In this document: positions 54,068 to 61,182 of the stretch, one piece after another
Numbering within the stretch: position 1 is the first letter of the stretch
Layout: every line of letters begins with the position of its first letter
Assembly: GCA_002439165.1 (NCBI GenBank)
Contig: DJTE01000028.1
Coordinates: 13,225 to 77,224, forward strand
DNA length: 64,000 nucleotides
Source: Chryseobacterium indologenes
Lineage (GTDB): Bacteria > Bacteroidota > Bacteroidia > Flavobacteriales > Weeksellaceae
Direction: 5' to 3'
The notes under the pieces: generated by a model
Database searches by the model: none
Told to the model about the DNA's origin: nothing
What the model saw: only the letters and a program-made list of their open reading frames with translations
Translations under genes and position numbers: made by a program

Positions 54068-55468
54068 TTATGAATAAATGAAGTTTTTTGCTCCTAAAGC
54101 CATGTAAAGATTAATCCGTTCCATTTTGTCCTGAAGTTCCAGATTGATGAGGTTCATTTCATTTTTAAGAAGATCCCGCTGCTTTCGGATCAGTATAAAA
54201 TTATTATTGGTTCCCACTTTAATCTGCTTTCGGGTGAGGTCAATATTATTTTTCAGTTCATCAATGGCTTTGCGGGTATAACTCATCTGTTTTTCAACAG
54301 ACTGTAAATTGGCTAATGATGATTCCACTTCATTTAAAGCATTCAGGACGGCTTTTGAATACTCTTCAACAACCTGTTTCTGCTGAGAATTCTTTATTTC
54401 CAGGTTTTTTTTCAGTTTTCCGCTGTTGAACAGAGGAGAAACAAGACTTCCGCCTGCCCGGAGCAATGGATTGGAAAATATAGAGTTAATAGCTTCTATG
54501 TTGCTGCCTGCTGTCCCAAGAGAAGAACTTATCGTAAGCGATGGAAGCCTGGCAGCTTTAGCCTGCTGTACTTCATAAAAAGCTTTTTCTATCTGAAAAT
54601 GATAAGCCTGTATATCTGATCTGTTTTCTAAAAGCTCTAAAGGAAAAGATTCCGGAACATTATTTTTTACGGGGGCAAAAGAATTCTGAGTAGCCAGTTT
54701 TCCTTCGGGATATCTTCCGGTGAGCAGTTCAAGAGACCTTCTGGACTGGGCATTCGCATTTCTGATCTTTTCCAGGTATCCCTCCAGAGAAATAATTTCC
54801 GCAGAAATATTGGACAGATCCAGGGCATTGGCTGTACCTACTTTTTTCTGAATCATATACAGTTTTTCCAGTTCCTTTGTCTGCTGAATATAACTTTCTA
54901 TCTTATTCTCCTGGATGTTTCCTGCAATATTCAGGTAATAGGCTTTAGTGATCATAGCAGCAATAGACTGATGTAGTAGGGTATTCTGATATTTTGCAGA
55001 AAAATAATCACTTATGCCGGCCATTTGAGCCGATTTGTTCTTTCCCCAGAGGTCTATTTCCCAGCTGGCTTTTAAACCAAGACGCCGGATCTGGCTTTCA
55101 CTCACCAGGTTATTGGAAGTATTGGCAACAGCACTTACACTAGGATACAGATTGCTTCCCGCAATTTCCATGGCCAGTTCAACTTGGGCAAGCTTTTCCC
55201 GTGCAATAATAAGATCTGCATTGTACCGCATTCCTTCACTGATCAGAGCTTCCAGTGGGGGTGTTTTAAGATCCGTGATCCATCCATATGACAGCGATCT
55301 GAAATTCGCTTCTCTGTCAAAAATCCAGTCATCGGGAATGGTCACATGGGCTGCGGTTTCACTGCTTTCCTTAAGCTGGCTTATATTTTCTTTGGTTGGC
55401 TCTTTGTAGCCTATGCAGGAGGCTAAACTTACTAAAAGAACTCCGGATATAATTAACTTTTTAAGCAT
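54068..55468 (-). CDS. TolC-like outer-membrane efflux lipoprotein (NodT/OprM type)
   Basis: The 466-residue protein has a lipoprotein signal (SLASC, Cys18) and two outer-membrane-efflux repeats with long helices (LEALISEGMRYNADLIIAREKLAQVELAM and later ALNEVESSLANLQSVEKQM). It forms the outer channel of a tripartite pump. Its ATG is one base after the stop of the HlyD-type gene, so the two are translationally coupled. Confidence 0.92.
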   Translation of the reverse strand: MLKKLIISGVLLVSLASCIGYKEPTKENISQLKESSETAAHVTIPDDWIFDREANFRSLSYGWITDLKTPPLEALISEGMRYNADLIIAREKLAQVELAMEIAGSNLYPSVSAVANTSNNLVSESQIRRLGLKASWEIDLWGKNKSAQMAGISDYFSAKYQNTLLHQSIAAMITKAYYLNIAGNIQENKIESYIQQTKELEKLYMIQKKVGTANALDLSNISAEIISLEGYLEKIRNANAQSRRSLELLTGRYPEGKLATQNSFAPVKNNVPESFPLELLENRSDIQAYHFQIEKAFYEVQQAKAARLPSLTISSSLGTAGSNIEAINSIFSNPLLRAGGSLVSPLFNSGKLKKNLEIKNSQQKQVVEEYSKAVLNALNEVESSLANLQSVEKQMSYTRKAIDELKNNIDLTRKQIKVGTNNNFILIRKQRDLLKNEMNLINLELQDKMERINLYMALGAKNFIYS

Positions 55469-55469
55469 A

Positions 55470-56627
55470 TTAATGAAGTTTTGGGATCAGGAAGTTAATT
55501 TTACTGTTCACACGAACCATAACTTTTCTGATGAGGTGTAAAGGCCTGATATGATCGGAATAGATTACTGCGGTTCCTCTGGCTCCCACGGTAAGCTGTT
55601 TCTGACCGTCCTCCAGAACAAATTTCGCAATCAGTTTTCCATCAGTTTCCGGTAATTGTCTCGCCGTATCGGGAAGTCCTGCCGTAGATCCGTTTCCTCC
55701 GAGCATTCCTCCGGCATTGTTCATAATCCCCTGGCTTGTTGCATCAATTACATATTCAAGTCTGGCTTTAACCACTTTACCCGGTTCTGTTTTAAGAGCT
55801 AATTCCACTTCATCTCCTTTTTTTACCGTTTCAAGCTCGTTCTGGGCAAAAAATCCAATGACAGACTGCTGTTTCTGAATCAAAACAAAAGCAGATTTAA
55901 AAGGAGCCATAATTGCTCCCTCATTCAGCTGAACGTTAGGAATAATTCCGTCTGTAGGAGCTAAAACAACCGTTTGGGAAAGGTTCCATTTAGCCTGATC
56001 CAGCTTGGCCTGAATCTCAGATACCGATGAATTTTCACCGTTATAAGACGCATTGGATTTTGTTTCCAAAGACTGCTGCTGTGATTGGGCAGCACTGATG
56101 CGGGACTGAAGGTCACGTACATTGGTGATGGCCTGCTCCAGATCAAATTTATTGGCCGCCCCTGCCTGTACCAGCTCCTGATACTGTACCACTCTTTTAT
56201 TAGCCAGCTCCAGCTGAGACTGCAGCCCTGCGATATTTTTCCTGGACGCGGAAATATCTGTATTGTAAGAGTTTACCGTTGCTTTCATATTGCTGAGTTT
56301 AGCTTCCAGAGATTTGATTTCCTGTACGTAAGGCTCCCTGTCAAGCACAAATAAAGTATCTCCTTTCTTTACTTCCTGGTTGGTGGCTACATACACTTTT
56401 TTTACTTTCCCCAGCACCTGAGTGGTAATATCTACACTACGGTTTCCCACTTTTACATCGGAGGTGATGGGGCAGAAATAATTAAGGCTTAATATTAAAG
56501 CGATAGAACCAAAAATTGGGAGTGAATAAACAACTACCTGGGTAGTAAATGTCCAGGGAATAAGTTTTAATTTTTTAATAAGCAGCCAGCAGATTCCGGC
56601 ATATAGGGCGATGAGTAATTCCAGCAT
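55470..56627 (-). CDS. HlyD-family membrane fusion protein (YiaV/EmrA-like)
   Basis: The 385-residue protein has two membrane segments near the N-terminus (about 1-18 and 30-50). A biotinyl-lipoyl-like hairpin follows (ITTQVLGKVKKVYVATNQEVKKGDTLFVLD), then a long coiled coil (about 110-205) and a beta-barrel end. It should bridge an inner-membrane component to the TolC-like channel. The two-helix N-terminus and the DUF3302 neighbour match E. coli YiaV-YiaW. There is no ABC, RND or MFS pump gene in this operon. Confidence 0.9.
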   Translation of the reverse strand: MLELLIALYAGICWLLIKKLKLIPWTFTTQVVVYSLPIFGSIALILSLNYFCPITSDVKVGNRSVDITTQVLGKVKKVYVATNQEVKKGDTLFVLDREPYVQEIKSLEAKLSNMKATVNSYNTDISASRKNIAGLQSQLELANKRVVQYQELVQAGAANKFDLEQAITNVRDLQSRISAAQSQQQSLETKSNASYNGENSSVSEIQAKLDQAKWNLSQTVVLAPTDGIIPNVQLNEGAIMAPFKSAFVLIQKQQSVIGFFAQNELETVKKGDEVELALKTEPGKVVKARLEYVIDATSQGIMNNAGGMLGGNGSTAGLPDTARQLPETDGKLIAKFVLEDGQKQLTVGARGTAVIYSDHIRPLHLIRKVMVRVNSKINFLIPKLH

Positions 56628-56632
56628 AGATG

Positions 56633-56995
56633 TTAATTTTCTGTGATTTCTAATTTTTCTTCTTCTTCGGTAATATCATTGTCTTTTCCCGGGATAGTCT
56701 GATTTCCGTATTCATAGTTAGCCCAGATTAAGGCGGCGGGCCACAGTAAACCTCCGAAAATCAGCGAAAGAAGACACATGCTTTTGATCGCTTTTAATTG
56801 TGGGTGATTCTTTTTCTCGGCTACTTTTTCCGGGTAAATATGGGCTTTCCAGAAAAGATAAATGCCTGCAATAGGTAAAAGCAGTAAAATGAGCCATGAA
56901 GCGGCATCTGCTATATGATCTTCCATATGACCTGTTGATGCATAAACAAAATTGCATGAGAATAACAGGCAGAGAAGTAAGGATATTCTTTGCAT
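56633..56995 (-). CDS. DUF3302 family inner-membrane protein (YiaW-like)
   Basis: The 120-residue protein has an N-terminal signal-like helix, a membrane helix (about 33-50), a second (about 72-92) and an acidic tail. The DUF3302 pattern fits E. coli YiaW, which is also next to an HlyD-like gene. The ATG at 56995 (MQRISLLLCLL) was chosen over a start 19 codons upstream. The HlyD gene begins five bases after its stop. The role is unknown; it may take the place of an inner-membrane pump partner. Confidence 0.85.
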   Translation of the reverse strand: MQRISLLLCLLFSCNFVYASTGHMEDHIADAASWLILLLLPIAGIYLFWKAHIYPEKVAEKKNHPQLKAIKSMCLLSLIFGGLLWPAALIWANYEYGNQTIPGKDNDITEEEEKLEITEN

Positions 56996-57223
56996 AAATA
57001 AAGGTATAAGGTAATAATGAAATTGAATTGTAAAACAAGGCGTTGCAGCCAATCTGCGAATGAATATCCGGCTGGCTGCTCTAAATCTTAGAAAGACTAA
57101 AGATTATTCAATAATATTTTGTTTTTAAGTGATGTTTTTCTCATTTTGCTTTTAACTGTTTGGATCATAGTATTTTGAGTAAGCAAAATTAGACTGAATA
57201 AACCGGGGAAAAGTATTCCCAAG

Positions 57224-57829
57224 TTATTTTTTTCTTTCGTTTCTTTTTTTATGGATCCGTGCCGTCATACGTGAAAGAGAGTTGGGAGTAATTCCGAGAA
57301 AATTGGCAATATATTTCCTGTTGGCATTCTGGGAAGTAAAAGGACGCGATTCCAGAAATTCTTCATAGCGCAAATGCGGAGAGGTAGAGCAAAACTGTTC
57401 TGTGCGCACTTTTAAGATACTGATAATTTGTTTGAGCGATTTCAGATACATATTGTAAATTCCCCTGTGCCGGAATGCAGCTTCTTCAAACTCATCTCTG
57501 TTAAACAGAAATATCTGGGTTTCAATAACTGCTTCTATCGTATATTTTCTCTCGGTTTCATCCGAATATGACTCTGGACTTTCCATAACAACAGCCTCTT
57601 TCTCTGAGGGTAAGAATAGGTTGTTTTCAATCCCGTTTTCATCATCAAAGAAAAACCTTAACAATCCATTGGAAAGTATAAACAACTGATCAAAAGCTTT
57701 GCCAGGCTCGGCCAGTTTTTCTCTCTTTCGGAGAAGTCGGGGGGTACTGATACCTGCCAGGACACTGATTTCTTCATCAGATAATTCCTGAAAAAAGATA
57801 ATATTCCTGAAGATTTTAAAAGTATCCAT
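57224..57829 (-). CDS. Crp/Fnr family transcriptional regulator (second copy)
   Basis: The 201-residue protein has a cyclic-nucleotide-binding-like domain (about 15-125) and a C-terminal helix-turn-helix (NRKYIANFLGITPNSLSRMTARIHKK). It is distant from the sulfur-linked Crp/Fnr protein and lacks an Fnr cluster motif. It reads in the same direction as the DUF3302-HlyD-TolC operon about 230 bases downstream and is divergent from glycosylasparaginase. Either could be its target. This type often senses small stress signals in Bacteroidota, but the ligand is unknown. Confidence 0.88.
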   Translation of the reverse strand: MDTFKIFRNIIFFQELSDEEISVLAGISTPRLLRKREKLAEPGKAFDQLFILSNGLLRFFFDDENGIENNLFLPSEKEAVVMESPESYSDETERKYTIEAVIETQIFLFNRDEFEEAAFRHRGIYNMYLKSLKQIISILKVRTEQFCSTSPHLRYEEFLESRPFTSQNANRKYIANFLGITPNSLSRMTARIHKKRNERKK

Positions 57830-57936
57830 TGCAAGAGTAAAGATAAATGAAAATAATATGAAATTTAGCCGGATAGTACAGGTTTCATTGAAGTTTTTTA
57901 AGATATTTGTGAGGAATTATATAATTCTGAGATACC

Positions 57937-58932
57937 ATGAGCAATAACCGAAGAAGCTTTATCAAAAAACTGGGGATCGCAACAGCTGCACTTGCGGTAA
58001 ACCCTTTGGATTTAATGGCAGGTGAATTACCTGAAAATAATAAACTTGTAAACAAGCCGATTGTCTTATCCACCTGGAATTTCGGACTGAAAGCGAATGA
58101 AGAAGCCTGGACGGTCCTCGGAAAAGGAGGAAAAGCACTGGATGCCGTTGAAAAAGGAGTTCGTCTTGTAGAGCTGGATCCGAAAGAAAGAAGTGTCGGT
58201 TACGGAGGCCGCCCCGATAGAGATGGTAAAGTAACACTGGATGCCTGTATTATGGATGAAAATTATAATATTGGCTCAGTAGCTGCTTTGGAACACATCA
58301 AAAATCCGATTTCTGTTGCAAGAGCCGTGATGGAAAAAACCCCGCATGTCATGCTGGTAGGTGACGGTGCCTTAGAGTTTGCATTATCCCAGGGTTTTAA
58401 AAAAGAAAATCTTCTCACTCCCGAATCGGAAAAAGAGTGGAAAGAATGGCTTAAAACAAGTCATTACAAGCCGGTTGCCAATATTGAAAATCATGATACC
58501 ATAGGGATGATTGCCCTGGATGCTCAGGGAAATCTTTCCGGAGCCTGTACCACCAGCGGAATGGCTTTCAAAATGCACGGAAGGGTAGGAGACTCCCCGA
58601 TCATAGGAGCCGGATTGTTTGTAGATAATGAAGTGGGGGCAGCCACAGCTACCGGTCATGGAGAAGAAGTGATCAGAACAGTTGGAACCCACCTTGTTGT
58701 AGAGCTGATGAGACAGGGCAGAAATCCTCAGCAGGCCTGCAAAGAAGCCGTAGAAAGAATTGTAAAGATCACCCAAAGAAGGAATAAGAATCTTAAAGAT
58801 ATTCAGGTCGGTTTTATAGCTCTGAATAAAAAAGGAGAATACGGATCTTACTGCATTCAGGACGGATTTAATTTTGCGGTTTATGATGAGAAAGGAAACC
58901 GCCTTGAAAAACCGGAATTCGCCTTGAAATAA
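57937..58932 (+). CDS. Glycosylasparaginase (N4-(beta-N-acetylglucosaminyl)-L-asparaginase)
   Basis: The 331-residue protein begins with a Tat-type signal (RRSFIKKLGIATAALAV) and matches the Ntn-hydrolase glycosylasparaginase known from Elizabethkingia (Flavobacterium) meningoseptica. Self-cleavage is predicted between D187 and T188 in ENHDTIGMIALD, leaving T188 as the nucleophile. Later motifs RVGDSPIIGAGLFVDN and ATATGHGEEVIR line the active site. It splits the GlcNAc-Asn bond left after N-glycan and protein digestion. It is complete. Confidence 0.95.
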   Translation: MSNNRRSFIKKLGIATAALAVNPLDLMAGELPENNKLVNKPIVLSTWNFGLKANEEAWTVLGKGGKALDAVEKGVRLVELDPKERSVGYGGRPDRDGKVTLDACIMDENYNIGSVAALEHIKNPISVARAVMEKTPHVMLVGDGALEFALSQGFKKENLLTPESEKEWKEWLKTSHYKPVANIENHDTIGMIALDAQGNLSGACTTSGMAFKMHGRVGDSPIIGAGLFVDNEVGAATATGHGEEVIRTVGTHLVVELMRQGRNPQQACKEAVERIVKITQRRNKNLKDIQVGFIALNKKGEYGSYCIQDGFNFAVYDEKGNRLEKPEFALK

Positions 58933-59069
58933 TATTCAGTAAATAATCTGCCGGAGTAAACCGGTATTACAATAAGATATTCAATAAATAACAACGGGAT
59001 TTACCTGTTTTTTTCAAAAAAATAAACCATTTCTAATGGCTTCAGCCAAAATTTAAAGATTAAGAACTT

Positions 59070-59627
59070 ATGAAAAGAACGATCATTGCGTGTTTGCTTG
59101 TGATAGTAGCCTGCAAAGAGGAGAAGAAAGAACTGATTTCGAAAACAGGAACAGAGCCACAGGTAAAAGAAAATACAGTTTCGGAAAATACCAAAGATGA
59201 CTCTCCGGAAGCACAGAAGTGGCTGAAAGAAAATATAAAAGCCTATTTTAAAACAGATCTTGGCAGTATGGATAAAGCCATGCAGAAAATGACAACCAAA
59301 GATTATTATGAGTATAAAACGGATGCGATGAATATAGATATGGATGTTGACGGAAGCCTTACGGAAAAAGAGTTTCAGGATAAATGGAAATCTAAATTTG
59401 ATACAGAGAAAGCAGGAGCAGGCTCAGGATTTCTGATTTCCGGACAGGATTGGATGAATGTGGAAGTGGAAAGCTGTGAACTGGAATCCTCTTCAAAAGA
59501 TTCCTACCTGTTTAACGCCGTTCTGAATGATGATGGTTTGAAAGCTAAATATCAGCGTAAAATAAAGGTGATAAAAGAAGACGGCAAATTCCTCATTGCG
59601 GACGTTCTTGAAGATAATTCAAATTAA
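59070..59627 (+). CDS. Putative lipoprotein, unknown function
   Basis: The 185-residue protein has a lipoprotein signal (VIVAC, Cys15) and a charged linker. A compact alpha/beta domain follows (from about residue 45), with WLKENIKAYFKTDLGSMDKAM and strands such as GLKAKYQRKIKVIKEDGKFLIADV that resemble an NTF2/SnoaL-like or DUF3828-like fold. I cannot name a family with confidence. It ends 12 bases before cutC, so the two genes are probably cotranscribed. Confidence 0.78.
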   Translation: MKRTIIACLLVIVACKEEKKELISKTGTEPQVKENTVSENTKDDSPEAQKWLKENIKAYFKTDLGSMDKAMQKMTTKDYYEYKTDAMNIDMDVDGSLTEKEFQDKWKSKFDTEKAGAGSGFLISGQDWMNVEVESCELESSSKDSYLFNAVLNDDGLKAKYQRKIKVIKEDGKFLIADVLEDNSN

Positions 59628-59639
59628 TCCTGAAACAAA

Positions 59640-60302
59640 ATGTCAAAAATAGAAATAGCATGTTTTAATCCGGAATCAGCGATCATTGCTTTTGAAAACG
59701 GAGCGGACAGGATAGAATTATGTGACGGATTAAGTGAAGGCGGAACAACTCCTGATTTTGAGATAGTCAAAGAACTCAGGGCAAAGATCAGTATTCCTGT
59801 TTTTGTGATGATCCGTCCGAGAGGAGGTGATTTTACCTATTCAGAAGCTGAATTTGAACAGATGAAAACAGATTTGCAGCAACTTAAATCTTTGGATGTA
59901 GACGGTTTTGTATTCGGCATTCTCGATGGAAATGATGAAGTGAATATAGAACAGAATAAGACGTTGGTCGATTTGGCGCAGCCTCTTCCCTGTACTTTTC
60001 ACCGTGCTTTCGACAGGGCGAAAAATCTGGAAGAATCTCTTGAAAAAGTAATAAGCTGCGGTTTTAAAACTATTCTTACCTCAGGACAGCAACCCAACGT
60101 CTCGGAAGGAAAAGAGAATCTGAAAAAACTGGTTGAACTTTCCGGTGGAAGAATTGAAATCCTTGTCGGTGGTGGGCTTCGCTCCACTAATATTGAAGAA
60201 ATCAGAGATTTTACAAAAGCCGGTTATTTCCATTCTTCAGCTATTACAGATGGAGGTTCTGTCGCCAATCCTGATGAAGTTATGGCATTGAAAAATAAAT
60301 AG
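59640..60302 (+). CDS. cutC: Copper homeostasis protein CutC
   Basis: The 220-residue protein is a TIM-barrel CutC: IEIACFNPESAIIAFENGADRIELCDGLSEGGTTP at the start, then MIRPRGGDF, GFVFGILDGNDEV, TFHRAFD, TSGQQPNV and ILVGGGLRSTNI in the right order. CutC has been linked to copper tolerance, but its biochemical activity is still debated. It follows a small lipoprotein gene by 12 bases. Confidence 0.95.
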   Translation: MSKIEIACFNPESAIIAFENGADRIELCDGLSEGGTTPDFEIVKELRAKISIPVFVMIRPRGGDFTYSEAEFEQMKTDLQQLKSLDVDGFVFGILDGNDEVNIEQNKTLVDLAQPLPCTFHRAFDRAKNLEESLEKVISCGFKTILTSGQQPNVSEGKENLKKLVELSGGRIEILVGGGLRSTNIEEIRDFTKAGYFHSSAITDGGSVANPDEVMALKNK

Positions 60303-60330
60303 CTATAAGTTGGAATAAAGTAAACAGATG

Positions 60331-60760
60331 TAAGCTTTGCGTTTCAGAAAAACATAAAAATAAACACAAAGTTTTATGCAAAATTCTATTGATTTTAACG
60401 AGCAAAGAAGTGCGACTTTGTCGCTGATGAAGCTAAGGGTTAAAACGTCCGCTTCATGGAATCAACGGAGTTTTCTGCCCTTTGCCTACTTAAAATATGT
60501 AGCAGAAAGGTGTAAGCTTTGCGTTTCAGAAAAACAGAAAAATAAACACAAAGTTTTATGCAAAATTCTGTTGATTTTAACGAGCAAAGAAGTGCGACTT
60601 TGTCGCTGATGAAGCTGATGGTTAAAACGTCCGCTTCGTCGAATCAACGGAGTTGATTCTAGCCTTTGCTCCCTGAAAATATACATAATGAAGCTAAGGC
60701 TTTGCGTTTCAGAAAACAGAAAATTAAATACAAAGTTTTATGTAAAATACTTTTTATTTA
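60331..60760. repeat. 182-bp tandem repeat, about 2.4 copies
   Basis: The units start at 60331, 60513 and 60695, each with taagctttgcgtttcagaaa or a close variant, so the period is exactly 182. The third is partial. Unit 2 contains the hairpin GAATCAAC-gga-GTTGATTC (60641-60659); in unit 1 (60459) the right arm is decayed. A short frame through units 1-2 (60376-60609) begins MQNSIDFNEQRSATLSLMK and repeats itself in another frame, so it is unlikely to be a gene. The rest of the 493-bp gap has nothing else. Confidence 0.8.
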
Positions 60761-60795
60761 GAGAAAGCAAAATGTCAGATTAAAAACAAACACAA

Positions 60796-61182
60796 ATGAC
60801 AGAAAATGAATTATCCTATAAAATAATAGGGGCAGCTATCGAAGTTCATAAAAATATTGGAGTTGGATTATTGGAACATGCTTATGAAACAGCTTTAGCT
60901 TATGAATTGAAATTATTAGGCTTGAATGTTAAACAACAGGTATCCTTACCTTTGAAATATAAAGGAATGACTGTGGAGAATGCATACAAAATAGACCTGA
61001 TTGTAGAAGATAAAGTGATTATTGAAGTGAAATCTGTACAGGAACTGAATTCAATTTCTCATGCTCAGGTACTGACCTATCTGAAGCAATCCAATATAAA
61101 ACTTGGGCTTCTCATTAATTTTAACACTGAACTGATCAAATATGGAATCCACAGAATTGTAAACAAACTTACCGATGAATAA
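60796..61182 (+). CDS. GxxExxY protein (PD-(D/E)XK-like)
   Basis: The 128-residue protein has the family motif GLLEHAY (about 24-30) and a PD-(D/E)XK-type nuclease core: D67 in YKIDLIV, and E77 and K79 in IIEVKS. Length and layout match the family, whose role is not known. It is next to the 182-bp tandem repeat. The beta-mannosidase ATG lies eight bases before its stop, which suggests accidental or evolved coupling. Confidence 0.9.
   Translation: MTENELSYKIIGAAIEVHKNIGVGLLEHAYETALAYELKLLGLNVKQQVSLPLKYKGMTVENAYKIDLIVEDKVIIEVKSVQELNSISHAQVLTYLKQSNIKLGLLINFNTELIKYGIHRIVNKLTDE

Noticed and set aside
60376..60609. 77-residue frame MQNSIDFNEQRS... in the tandem repeat
   Set aside because: It is made of the 182-bp repeat read in successive frames and lacks a ribosome-binding context or conservation evidence.
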